Below are positions 7,327-15,402 of a stretch of DNA of 35,018 nucleotides, piece after piece (positions within the stretch are counted from its first letter, which is position 1; each line of letters opens with the position of its first letter). Made by a program: the position numbers and the translations under genes. Origin of the DNA: CAZTYI01 sp964466185 (GTDB taxonomy: Bacteria; Chlamydiota; Chlamydiia; Chlamydiales; SM23-39); the NCBI GenBank assembly GCA_964466185.1, contig CAYXMS010000015.1:1-35018 (forward strand), given 5' to 3'. The notes under the pieces were generated by a model, which worked only from the letters and a program-made list of their open reading frames with translations, was not told the DNA's origin and did no database searches.

Positions 7327-10284
7327 ATGACAAATCCTCTTGTTTTACCGCATATTAAAGATTCCGTGTTAATGAGTTGGCCTAATAAAAATTTAGCTTC
7401 CGGAATAGATTCTCAAGGTTCTTTAGATTATGCTGTTGAAGTTAAGGCGCGTCTGGGATACAAAGAAGTTTTGATCAAGGTTGTTATGCCACTGGATCAA
7501 TATCCGGAAGGCAAGAATATTTATTCTTTTATTTATCAGCTTTTTTTAATAGCTCTTTCCCATGGAAGGGATTATGTACATAAAATTGAACAAATTCCGT
7601 TGGATACAGAAGCAGAGACTGATGGGTTAGTAGGGCTGGACTGTCTTTTTGAGGAAAATGCAGTACAGGATAGCGAAACAAGTGAATTTGTCGAGCCTGC
7701 TAGAGAACTTATTAAAGAACTTAAACAAGATCCAGCTAAAAGGAGAGAAAAGTCGCAGCAAATATTGGATTTAGTAGATTATTTTGATGAAAAAAATGTT
7801 CAATGGATTGATCAGCCTGATATCATCAAAGAAATGACTGTAAAGGTAAAAACTTATAATTTATTCAGAAAAGCCTTAATTAAAATTGTTAGAATTTGGA
7901 ATCGTTTTATTATTTGGGTTTTTCATTTTTTTAAAAAAGATAATCCTGTCACCCTTATGCAGCAAACAGCTGTTTCGTCGAATAGAACTTCAGCTTTTGG
8001 TTTTTTAACAGGTCCTGAAAGATCTGCCGTTATTGAGAAAGACGAGGGGATAGGATCGGATAATTATTGCAGAGAACTACAAGAGGCGGTTAGATCTATT
8101 CAAACAGAGGTTGTGTCTTTAGAACAGGCTTCGGTTGAAAGTGTACAAGAACCGGTTTTTAAAAAATTGTATGTTTCTTTGTTGAGTGGAGTTGAAAAGT
8201 TGATTGGGGCTGTTTTTGATTATCAGAGCTCTCCTTTAGCTAACGCCGAAGAATATAAACAGAAAATTGAAGATATAAAAAAAATTGTTGCTAATATTAG
8301 GCAATATTATGACAAACAGGGTCAAACATTTTTAAAAAAAATTCTGCCAAAACGTTTTCAAAATCCATTTATTAATAATGTAAATATATTTTTTGATAAC
8401 TGTCAGAAAATAATTGATCTTTTATTGCGGTTTGATCCGGTCATTATGAAGAAGATTGTTGAGGAAACTGTAAAATTAATAACAAAAAAAATTACGTATA
8501 AAATTACCGGCAAACTAATGCCCATTTTAGTCCAAATGGACTATACAAATTTACCTGATAGCATAGCTGCTTGTTCGTATCATCATATAACTCGGATTTT
8601 AAAGGCTTATCAAACTTATCATCAACAGCAAAAAGAAAAAAATGTGGCTTTAGCAACATTGGAAGAACCTTTGCCAGCAGAGATTGAAAAATACTATTTT
8701 TCAGACAAATTGCAGGCAGAGGTAGCAGATGTGGAAAAAAAATTACTGGCAGAAGGGCGATTAGTAGAAGGGACTGAAGAAGCAGAAACTGCAGATTCTG
8801 ATGATGTTGAACCAGCAAATGCTGCACAAATGCTAGATGGGAAAGAACAGGCTTTTGAAATCTTAATGAAGGCTAGATTAATCAAAATTGCAGAAGGTTT
8901 TATTTCAGCTGTTTTTTCTCAAGATGAATTATTAGATTTCTGCCGTGAAATCTTGGAAGATAGTAGTAAATTGGTATCCCATTATATGTTGGAAGAGCTG
9001 CAAAATGGCTCATTAGATGCAGGCGATACTGAAGCTGCTGCCGGGGTGGGAAATTTTTCTAGAGAAGTAACGGAAACTGAAGAATTAATAAATAAGGAAA
9101 ATCAGATCAAAGAAGTTTTACAAGCTTATAAAAATGTGAAGAAGGCTTTAAAAAATATTTTTATGATTATGGGCTCGGCTATTGGTCTTAATGAGAAAAT
9201 CCGTAATATAATACTGAGAAATATTAACCTAAAAGGTCTGATCACAGATATCATAAAAGATAAGCTTGAAGAATTTATTCAAGAAAAACAGATGATTAGC
9301 ATTTTAAATAAAATAGCTGATCCAATGTATTTTAAATATCTGTGCCAGGATAGTCTTTTGCCTTTAATTAATGAGCTATGCATTCAGCAAAATATTAGTT
9401 TTATTTTATTGGAAAATTGTTCGGAAAATGAAATTGCTGTTTTATTTGGGGAAAATGATGTGGAAGCAGGGGGCTTGGACAGTTTAAAAATGAAAGTCGT
9501 TGATTTGTTGCATCAGCGTTTTGAAACTTCTAAAAGAACATTTTCTCAAATTGCTTTTTCTTCTGAAGAAGTAGATGTGGAACAGATTACAGATGATTTT
9601 TTACAAAATATGGGAGAGCAGTTAAAAAAGCTTGGTGAGGATTTTCCCCAAAAAAATTATGGTTTTTTATTGAAAAAAGCTCTGCAGCCTGTAACCGATG
9701 GTAAAAAAATAGCTAATTTGATTTCCAGAGATCATATCTACTGGAATTTAATGTATAGAATTATATTTGAAATTGGTAATTTAATGAGGAATTCGAAATT
9801 GATCCGCCCTATTATTGATTATTTGCAATCGTTGCCATTTGTAGCAAAAGCAATTGCATCTCAAGTATCTGATTTAATGAATCCTCTACGCTCTTCACAT
9901 CATTTAATTATAGGCTCAATGGCGTCTGCTATCGATGCTTTAAAAGAAAGATCTTTAGGTCAGATGATGTTTGATGAAGATGTAAATGTAAGTGAAAGAA
10001 AAGTCCAGATAATTCGTGATTTGGACAGGCAGGCCAAATTGCTGGCTGAATTGGTTTATGGTATTTTAGATAGAAATTTGTCTAATATGAGGGTTTTGTA
10101 TTTTTTCCCTGTGCGTTGGGTTATTAAACCAGAGCGGGTTTTACCGGATAAAGAAGATTTGCATATCTCCATTCAAAATGCTATGGAAAAGATTTTTAGC
10201 AGTAAAAAAATTAATAAAAATTTCTTTTTGGACCTTTTAGAGCAGGCTCAAAAAGAATTTCAAAAAGCAGCTGAGCTTTTATAA
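7327..10284 (+). CDS. Large hypothetical protein, helix-rich, function unknown
   Basis: Not recognised. The product is 985 residues, has no signal peptide and is predicted almost wholly helical. A basic-hydrophobic amphipathic segment at about residues 178-204 (with KIVRIWNRFIIWVFHFFKK) could bind a membrane. An acidic low-complexity linker lies around 488-515, rich in Glu, Asp and Ala. The flanking regions read as long helical repeats with many Ile/Leu/Lys-rich turns. Codon and base use match the neighbouring genes, so there is no sign of recent transfer. It follows slipin by 39 bases on the same strand, so the two may be co-transcribed. A large cytoplasmic scaffold or a secreted effector are both possible; neither is shown. 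Confidence 0.8.
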   Translation: MTNPLVLPHIKDSVLMSWPNKNLASGIDSQGSLDYAVEVKARLGYKEVLIKVVMPLDQYPEGKNIYSFIYQLFLIALSHGRDYVHKIEQIPLDTEAETDGLVGLDCLFEENAVQDSETSEFVEPARELIKELKQDPAKRREKSQQILDLVDYFDEKNVQWIDQPDIIKEMTVKVKTYNLFRKALIKIVRIWNRFIIWVFHFFKKDNPVTLMQQTAVSSNRTSAFGFLTGPERSAVIEKDEGIGSDNYCRELQEAVRSIQTEVVSLEQASVESVQEPVFKKLYVSLLSGVEKLIGAVFDYQSSPLANAEEYKQKIEDIKKIVANIRQYYDKQGQTFLKKILPKRFQNPFINNVNIFFDNCQKIIDLLLRFDPVIMKKIVEETVKLITKKITYKITGKLMPILVQMDYTNLPDSIAACSYHHITRILKAYQTYHQQQKEKNVALATLEEPLPAEIEKYYFSDKLQAEVADVEKKLLAEGRLVEGTEEAETADSDDVEPANAAQMLDGKEQAFEILMKARLIKIAEGFISAVFSQDELLDFCREILEDSSKLVSHYMLEELQNGSLDAGDTEAAAGVGNFSREVTETEELINKENQIKEVLQAYKNVKKALKNIFMIMGSAIGLNEKIRNIILRNINLKGLITDIIKDKLEEFIQEKQMISILNKIADPMYFKYLCQDSLLPLINELCIQQNISFILLENCSENEIAVLFGENDVEAGGLDSLKMKVVDLLHQRFETSKRTFSQIAFSSEEVDVEQITDDFLQNMGEQLKKLGEDFPQKNYGFLLKKALQPVTDGKKIANLISRDHIYWNLMYRIIFEIGNLMRNSKLIRPIIDYLQSLPFVAKAIASQVSDLMNPLRSSHHLIIGSMASAIDALKERSLGQMMFDEDVNVSERKVQIIRDLDRQAKLLAELVYGILDRNLSNMRVLYFFPVRWVIKPERVLPDKEDLHISIQNAMEKIFSSKKINKNFFLDLLEQAQKEFQKAAELL

Positions 10285-10446
10285 AAATCGTCTTATGTAA
10301 CAACCTTGCTTTATCAGTTTAGTTGCAATATCATATTTTTAGAGGTTTTGATCTTTATAAGATGTTTATTATCAATAAATTAAGTTAAACTCTTGTATAA
10401 AAATCACTTCCGTGGCATTAAAAAATTAAATACATGGGAGTTATTT

Positions 10447-10653
10447 ATGAAGTTTGATATGCAGAAAAATATTGGCGAAACTGATCGTTTGATTAGAATT
10501 ATTCTGGGAATAATATTGTTACTTCTAGCTTATTATTATGGCAGTTTAATTCTGTTTTTAATTGCTTTGTTTTTGTTTTTTGAAGCCTGGAAAAGGTGGT
10601 GCGTACTCTATCAGATATTTGGTAAAAATACCTATTCTAAAAAGAAAAAATAA
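10447..10653 (+). CDS. Small DUF2892-family (YgaP-like) membrane protein
   Basis: A 68-residue inner-membrane protein. The start at 10447 was chosen because GGGAG at 10436-10440 sits six bases ahead and because the product then begins MKFDMQKNIGETDRLIRI, the usual beginning of DUF2892 proteins. The open frame itself extends 18 codons further upstream. Two hydrophobic helices (about 18-32 and 33-47) follow, with the closing WCVLYQIFGKNT that resembles the family's W.C.LY...G..T. DUF2892 is the C-terminal membrane part of YgaP-like proteins, but no rhodanese domain is fused here. Physiological role unknown. It converges on the GNAT gene. Confidence 0.8.
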   Translation: MKFDMQKNIGETDRLIRIILGIILLLLAYYYGSLILFLIALFLFFEAWKRWCVLYQIFGKNTYSKKKK

Positions 10654-10722
10654 GGCACTAGGATTGCAAAAACTGTTAGATAATTTTTTGATTTTTACAG
10701 CCAAGAAGATTGAGGCTTAAAT

Positions 10723-10757
10723 CTCGGGAATTCTCGGTATTTTAATTCCGAGAGAAT
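10723..10757. repeat. Hairpin with two alternative pairings between convergent genes
   Basis: CTCGGGAATT (10723-10732) can pair with AATTCCGAG (10744-10752) with one bulged G. Alternatively, ATTCTCGG (10730-10737) can pair with CCGAGAGAAT (10748-10757). There is no T-run on either side, so it is not a standard terminator. Confidence 0.4.
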
Positions 10758-10794
10758 GTCACTGATAGAAATTTAAAGGGATCAATAGAGGATA

Positions 10795-11277
10795 TTAATT
10801 TAACAGTTTTTTAAAGGCTTTTTCCGTTAGTTTGAAAGAAATCCATTTCTCTGTTGGCACGGCGCCCATTTTTTTATAAAAACTGATGGCTGTTTTATTA
10901 GGCCTAAAAACTTTCCATTCAACTGTTCCGCATTTTTTCTTGTTAGCGATTTGACAGACCTTGCTTAGAAGTTTTCTGCCATATCCTTTTTTTCTATGTT
11001 CAGATTGAACATATAGATCTTCAATGTAAATGCCCGCTTGCCCTAAAAAAGAAGAAAATATTTGATAAAAAATAATGATGCCGACAGGCTTGTTATTTTC
11101 TTCGGCGATTAAAACGTCAGGTCCTTTAGGATCTAACAAGTTCTGTTTTAGATTTTTTTTGGTAGTTTTAAACTTTTTTAAAAGCTTGTGAAAAGAGGCT
11201 AGCTCTTTGAGCATTTGATAAATTATATTAAGATCTTTTTCTCTTGCCTTGCGGATTTTAAATTTTTTGGTTTTCAT
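10795..11277 (-). CDS. GNAT-family N-acetyltransferase, SSAT-like
   Basis: Cytoplasmic acetyl-CoA-dependent acetyltransferase of 160 residues. It starts with the IRKAREKDLNIIYQMLKELA pattern seen in spermidine/spermine and thialysine N-acetyltransferases. The acetyl-CoA binding loop is RKKGYG at 95-100, preceded by the beta4 strand YIEDLYV. The C-terminal FYKKMGA (133-139) holds a tyrosine at 134 in the place of the usual general acid. The substrate is probably a polyamine or related amine by family resemblance, but it cannot be fixed from sequence. The start codon lacks a strong Shine-Dalgarno sequence. It converges on the DUF2892 gene. Confidence 0.85.
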   Translation of the reverse strand: MKTKKFKIRKAREKDLNIIYQMLKELASFHKLLKKFKTTKKNLKQNLLDPKGPDVLIAEENNKPVGIIIFYQIFSSFLGQAGIYIEDLYVQSEHRKKGYGRKLLSKVCQIANKKKCGTVEWKVFRPNKTAISFYKKMGAVPTEKWISFKLTEKAFKKLLN

Positions 11278-11386
11278 GCAATTTTTTAGATTTTTATTTT
11301 TTTTTTTAATTTATAACTTATTTTTCAAAATAGCAATTGTTTTATCTTTTTTTAAGAATTAATTGTTTCTAATTCAAATTAGAAAG

Positions 11387-11476
11387 ATGTGTATGTTAGG
11401 ACGGTTTGATCAAAAATTAGCAAAAATCAGATTTGCAATCAGTGTTATTTTATTGGTTTTAGGATTTTTAGCTTAA
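11387..11476 (+). CDS. Possible 29-residue single-pass membrane peptide
   Basis: An ATG-initiated frame encodes MLGRFDQKLAKIRF followed by a hydrophobic stretch AISVILLVLGFLA ending at the stop; a second ATG lies two codons into the frame. AGAAAG sits directly ahead of the first ATG, too close to be a good ribosome-binding site. The basic amphipathic start plus one hydrophobic helix is the layout of many small membrane proteins, but so short a frame may arise by chance in AT-rich DNA. Confidence 0.22.
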   Translation: MCMLGRFDQKLAKIRFAISVILLVLGFLA

Positions 11477-11556
11477 AGTTTTTTTTCCGTGGGCTTTTAT
11501 AAAATGCCGATTTTTTGGGTTTTTGCATGAGATTGATTGGGAAGGGAAGTCGGATT

Positions 11557-11599
11557 CTTAAAATACCCCCATGGCAGGAGCCAATGGGAGTATTTTAAG
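11557..11599. repeat. Long imperfect inverted repeat
   Basis: CTTAAAATAC (11557-11566) pairs perfectly with GTATTTTAAG (11590-11599). After one mismatch, CCCAT (11568-11572) pairs with ATGGG (11584-11588). There is no T-run after it in either direction. It lies in the gap (11278-11647) between the GNAT gene and the 103-residue gene, where nothing else was recognised apart from the small frame at 11387. Confidence 0.6.
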
Positions 11600-11620
11600 A
11601 AAGAAAGCTAACTTAAAATT

Positions 11621-11645
11621 TCGGATTTTTAAATCAAAAATCTGA
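11621..11645 (-). terminator. Hairpin at the end of the 103-residue gene
   Basis: TCGGATTTTT (11621-11630) pairs with AAAAATCTGA (11636-11645) with one G-T pair and a 5-base loop. It sits just past the stop codon of the minus-strand gene. On that strand only a short interrupted T-run follows, so it is a weak terminator at best. Confidence 0.35.
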
Positions 11646-11647
11646 TT

Positions 11648-11959
11648 TTAAGCAGCTAATTTGGTAATAAAATTATTCATTTTATTTAAAGCGGTCTGAA
11701 TATTTGATTCAGATGGCTGATTGCAGGCTCTTTTAACAGTATTGGCGGCATTTAAGTAATTTTGCTTGTCGAAATGAATTTTTTCCAAATAGGACCCTGA
11801 TTTTTGGAAAGCTTTTTCCATTTCAGAATGTAGCCCTTTAATTTCTTTAACCATTTTATTAATTTTTTGCTGATCATCTTTGACTTCTACTAGTTTTCGC
11901 AATTTACCAACTAGTTTATTAGAAGCCTTTTTAATATCTTTTAAACCTTCTTGATTCAT
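11648..11959 (-). CDS. Small helical hypothetical protein
   Basis: Not recognised. It has 103 residues, is lysine- and asparagine-rich, has no membrane segment or signal peptide, and is predicted to be two or three amphipathic helices (about 3-35, 37-60 and 65-102). The start is well supported by a strong purine tract, AAGGGGGAAGG, next to the ATG on the minus strand, which suggests high translation. Size and helical make-up would fit a small chaperone-like or nucleoid-associated protein, but no family motif is visible. It is divergent from the GH3 gene. Confidence 0.7.
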   Translation of the reverse strand: MNQEGLKDIKKASNKLVGKLRKLVEVKDDQQKINKMVKEIKGLHSEMEKAFQKSGSYLEKIHFDKQNYLNAANTVKRACNQPSESNIQTALNKMNNFITKLAA

Positions 11960-12214
11960 ACCTTCCCCCTTGGTAGATAACTTTTTTTGATGATATTTTT
12001 ATTATTCCTGCTACTTTTAGTTTATCAGATATTTATTTTTTTTAAATTAATTATAATTTAATTATTTTTTGTGTGTGTTTTATCTTAATTAATTTGAATA
12101 TGTTAAAGCTTTTTAATTTTAAAATATGGCCTAGGCTTTGGTTTTATTTTTATTATTTTTATTTTAAGTTTTTATAAATTAGAATTTTAGATAGAAAAAT
12201 TAGAGAAATTTATT

Positions 12215-13477
12215 TTGCTTTTTAACAATTGGATTAAAAATAAAAAAAATAAGCTATTGATAATTAAAACCTTATGTTTTTTGAGTTTTATTTTTTTATC
12301 GAATGCATTGTTTAGCCTGTCTGATGTCGAAATTGAAAAAAGAATTGCTAACATGCCTTTGAAAACAAAAATAGGCCAGCTTTTTTTAGCTCCTGTTTTT
12401 AGTCAAAAAACATCCCCAAAAGAAGTGCTGGCTTTTTTAGTAAAAAGCCAGCTTGGAAATGTAATTTATTTTAATTGGGCTAATGATCTTACATCTTTAA
12501 GTAAAGTGAGAAAACTATCTTCCGAGATTAGTATTTGTATTTATAAAAATACTGGTTTTTTTCCGCTGATAGCTACAGATCAAGAAGGCGGCAGAGTGCA
12601 GCATGTAAAAGGCCGAGGTTTTTCTAACTTTCCCAGTGTGGGGGAAATGTCCTGTTTTTCTAGTTCCTTTTATCGCTCGTTTTGGGATAAAAAACCTGTA
12701 ACTTTGCAGGAAGCTTTGAAAAAGATACAAAAAAATGCCCGGCAAATTGCTTTCGAATTGAAGGAGGCTGGAGTTAATGTCAATTTGGCTCCAGTGGTAG
12801 ATGTTTTACCTGAAACAGAAAAACAGTTGGCTGTGATTGGCAGTCGCAGCTTTTCTCAAGACCCTAAAAAGGTAATTTTGTTTGCCAATGCTTTTATTAG
12901 GGGGTTGCAGCAAGAAAATGTAGCCGCTTGTTTAAAGCATTTTCCCGGCTATGGCAGCGCAAAGACTGATTCTCATTTAGGCTTTAGCGAGGTTATAAAA
13001 AACAAAGAGCAAATACAGTTTGATTTAATGCCTTTTTTCAAATTGGCGCCTTTTACTGATTTAATCATGACTACACACATAAGAGCTAATTGTCTGGACT
13101 GTAATTTTATAGCTACCTTTTCTGAAAAGATCTTAAAAAAATTGCTGAGAGAGAAAATAAATTTTCAGGGAGTGGTTATTTCAGATTCTTTGGTTATGCG
13201 GGCAGCTGCTCTAGATCAGAGCAGCTTTGCAAAAGCTGTGCAAAGCGTCACTCAGGCAGCTATAGATGCTGCTTTAGCAGGATGCGATCTGCTGATTCTT
13301 TCCAGTTTAGAGTGGGCGGATTTTAAAACCAGTCCGCAACTAGATATGCAACTTTTTTCAAAAGTTATACAAAATTTTCAACATGCAGTGGAAGATAAGA
13401 AAATTTCAGAAAAACAAATAGAGCAGTCTTTAAAAAGAATTTTAAAGCTGAAAGCTAAATTAAAACTTGTGCTTTAA
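12215..13477 (+). CDS. Exported glycoside hydrolase family 3, beta-N-acetylhexosaminidase (NagZ-like)
   Basis: Predicted to remove beta-linked N-acetylglucosamine from peptidoglycan fragments. The TTG start at 12215 was kept because the sequence after it gives a signal peptide: KNKKNK, then LLIIKTLCFLSFIFLS, then a probable cut near residue 34. The next ATG (codon 47) would remove it. The GH3 motifs are ATDQEGGRVQ near 124-133, KHFPGYG at 241-247 with TDSH at 251-254 (the histidine-aspartate pair of NagZ enzymes), and the nucleophile aspartate D324 in VVISDSLVM. The second histidine of the usual KHFPGHG is tyrosine here. NagZ is cytoplasmic in enterobacteria, so an exported form suggests periplasmic wall remodelling. 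It converges on the GIY-YIG gene. Confidence 0.88.
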   Translation: MLFNNWIKNKKNKLLIIKTLCFLSFIFLSNALFSLSDVEIEKRIANMPLKTKIGQLFLAPVFSQKTSPKEVLAFLVKSQLGNVIYFNWANDLTSLSKVRKLSSEISICIYKNTGFFPLIATDQEGGRVQHVKGRGFSNFPSVGEMSCFSSSFYRSFWDKKPVTLQEALKKIQKNARQIAFELKEAGVNVNLAPVVDVLPETEKQLAVIGSRSFSQDPKKVILFANAFIRGLQQENVAACLKHFPGYGSAKTDSHLGFSEVIKNKEQIQFDLMPFFKLAPFTDLIMTTHIRANCLDCNFIATFSEKILKKLLREKINFQGVVISDSLVMRAAALDQSSFAKAVQSVTQAAIDAALAGCDLLILSSLEWADFKTSPQLDMQLFSKVIQNFQHAVEDKKISEKQIEQSLKRILKLKAKLKLVL

Positions 13478-13546
13478 AAAGTTTATTCTTTTTAAAGCAG
13501 GCTAGAACGTCAGTGGATAAACTATTGCCACTTAGGTTGTTGTTGC

Positions 13547-14326
13547 TTACGATGCTGAAAAACAAAGTTTTTTTCTGGCTCTATTAACTACATATTCAGT
13601 AACAGTAAAAGCTGGCGGTGTGTTGATAGCTGAGGCGACGGGCTTTTCTATAATTTCAAAGCTTTTTTCTAAAAATCTTTTATGTAAATTTTTATGAGCG
13701 TGAATACGGTTTAGGCCTTGAACTTGTCTGATACCTTGAAGATTTAAACCATTTTGAGCCAGAGTTTGTCTGGCCTGAGAGCCAATTAAGCTATTTTCTG
13801 CCAAAATATACAGTTCTTCTTCTTTTCTTAAATCGAGTTCTTTTTCAGGAGCATCTCGCAGACTAACGGTAATTTTTATGATCTCAGTGTTTGGATTTTC
13901 AGCGAAATCCCTTAAATACAGATGAAAACGATCATTAGGATTTTTCGTAGTATGGCCTTGTCTGATATGTTGGTCGCTTCTGCGTTTTAATGATTGTCTG
14001 GTTTCTCCAATATAGATTTTTTTAGAGCCGTCTTTAAAGTAAACATACCAGGTATAAATTATGCCGTTTGTGCGTCTTTTTTTGCCATTGGGCGTAAAAA
14101 GAATCTCAATACTGGGAGTAATTTTTCCGTTAACTCTGCGCATGGTTGGTCGTGTTTGGTATTTCCGTTGTTTTTTTTGGGGGAATTTTTCAGGTGTGTG
14201 CTGTAATTGTTTAAAGCCTCTCGATCTTTTGTTTTTTTGCCTGGTGGGCGTTAAAGGTTGGCCAGTAGCTGTAACTCTGGCTGAAGTAAAGCCGGCTGCT
14301 AAAGATAAAATTGGTGTAGAACTCAT
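13547..14326 (-). CDS. GIY-YIG domain protein with basic N-terminal extension
   Basis: A 259-residue protein with a GIY-YIG nuclease-type fold in the middle. The motif strands are TWYVYF (92-97) and KIYIGET (103-109), followed by SLKRRSDQH (112-120) with the expected arginine and histidine. A glutamate-rich helix EKELDLRKEEELY (161-173) supplies a candidate metal-binding Glu. Residues 1-85 are basic, low in hydrophobics and probably disordered. The C-terminal 70 residues are not recognised. No UvrC-type or helicase partner is adjacent. It could be a stand-alone nuclease, a homing-type remnant or a nucleic-acid-acting secreted protein. About 200 bases of very AT-rich DNA lie upstream. Confidence 0.75.
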   Translation of the reverse strand: MSSTPILSLAAGFTSARVTATGQPLTPTRQKNKRSRGFKQLQHTPEKFPQKKQRKYQTRPTMRRVNGKITPSIEILFTPNGKKRRTNGIIYTWYVYFKDGSKKIYIGETRQSLKRRSDQHIRQGHTTKNPNDRFHLYLRDFAENPNTEIIKITVSLRDAPEKELDLRKEEELYILAENSLIGSQARQTLAQNGLNLQGIRQVQGLNRIHAHKNLHKRFLEKSFEIIEKPVASAINTPPAFTVTEYVVNRARKKLCFSAS

Positions 14327-14533
14327 ATTTAAAAGTTGTTAAATTATTTATTTTTAACTGATTTTTAAAATTATTACTTAATAATTATAATCTATTATAG
14401 TTTTTTTTTAAAGTTTAATTAAGTAGAATTAAACTTTTATTTTAAATATAAATACTTAATTATAAACGATTTATATGTTTATATATTTATCTATTTAATT
14501 GTTAATGGTTTGCTCTTAAAACTGAGGCTTTAT

Positions 14534-14570
14534 CCAGGAATCCCCTGCCTTTAGGCATGGGGAGGTTCAA
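14534..14570 (+). mobile_element. Solo IS200/IS605-type right end inside the 3' end of a methyltransferase gene
   Basis: The 37-base segment starts CCAGGAATCC, contains the hairpin CCTGCC-TTTA-GGCATGG and ends GGAGGTTCAA. This is the layout of IS200/IS605 right ends: a subterminal hairpin followed by a TCAA cleavage tetranucleotide. A near copy lies in reverse orientation at 34966-35001, with compensating base changes in the stem. No tnpA or tnpB gene lies next to this copy; only a short open frame (QESPAFRHGEVQF) spans it, so it is a remnant or a miniature element. The adjacent methyltransferase takes its last residues and stop codon from it. Confidence 0.6.
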
Positions 14571-15402
14571 TTTTGATAGCTGTAATGACTAAAAACAGGG
14601 GGATTTCCTGTCTAGCCCTATTTTCAGCTTTAGCGCGGCTGCCGGATGAGCTTTTATTAGAAATTAACTCTTTGATTTGTTCTATGTAAAAAGAACAGTT
14701 TTTCAGCCAGATGCTATACGTTGAAAGAGGACTGTGATAAGAATAGGTAAGATCTGATTTTTGGCCTTTTGAAGGGGCGGTTTGAATGGGAATTTTTAAA
14801 GGAGATAAATAGCTGAATATGCGGCGCGCTAATTTCTGGTTTTTTTCTTCAAAAGCCCAATCGCTTTGGCGGGGAATACGAAAACAGGGGTGGTTTAAGA
14901 CTATTAATAGCCGGCCGTAATTTTTTAAATGTTGAAAAGCATTTTTTATGGCTTTTTCCCCATTTTCCAGATTTTGCAAAGAAAGCAGGAAAACTGCCAA
15001 GTCAAAATCTTGTTTTTTAAGATCTAAGTTAGAACATATATCTGCTTGTATAAACTGTTTGTTTTTCTGTTTGTTTTTCTGTTGCAGTTTGTTAGCTTCT
15101 TGGATTAAAGATGCAGAAACATCTAATCCTAAATATTCGATTTTGGAATTTAAGCTTCTGGCTAAAATTCCTTGTCCGCAGCCGAGATCCAGCACGCTTT
15201 TAACATTTTTTGCTTGGAATATTTTTAAAATTTCCGGCAGCAGGATTTGTTGGTGGTAATAATGGCCTTTTTCTCCTACCAGTTTTTGGTACCAGCTATG
15301 AGATGTTTCCCAAGAAGAGACAGTTTTTTTTGAGGGCAAGCCATGTTTTTGGGAGTTTCTGTTGTTTGATTTTTGATAAAATTTGCGCTTATTTTTTTTC
15401 AT
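14551..15402 (-). CDS. SAM-dependent class I methyltransferase
   Basis: A 283-residue cytoplasmic methyltransferase of unknown substrate. SAM-binding motif I is VLDLGCGQG near residues 70-78. YLGLDVSASLI follows near 90-100, with the acidic residue that binds the ribose, then QADICSNLDL near 120. NHPCFRIPRQSDW (about 169-181) recurs in a family of uncharacterised bacterial methyltransferases. The N-terminal 30 residues are basic and probably flexible. Its start overlaps the end of the upstream ArfB-like gene by 14 bases, so the two are probably translationally coupled. The last codons (IEPPHA) and the stop come from an IS200/IS605-type end, so the native C terminus has been replaced. Confidence 0.85.
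   Translation of the reverse strand: MKKNKRKFYQKSNNRNSQKHGLPSKKTVSSWETSHSWYQKLVGEKGHYYHQQILLPEILKIFQAKNVKSVLDLGCGQGILARSLNSKIEYLGLDVSASLIQEANKLQQKNKQKNKQFIQADICSNLDLKKQDFDLAVFLLSLQNLENGEKAIKNAFQHLKNYGRLLIVLNHPCFRIPRQSDWAFEEKNQKLARRIFSYLSPLKIPIQTAPSKGQKSDLTYSYHSPLSTYSIWLKNCSFYIEQIKELISNKSSSGSRAKAENRARQEIPLFLVITAIKIEPPHA

Noticed and set aside
14061..14342. Plus-strand open frames opposite the GIY-YIG gene.
   Set aside because: They are antisense to a gene with clear domain motifs and show no ribosome-binding site or family motif.
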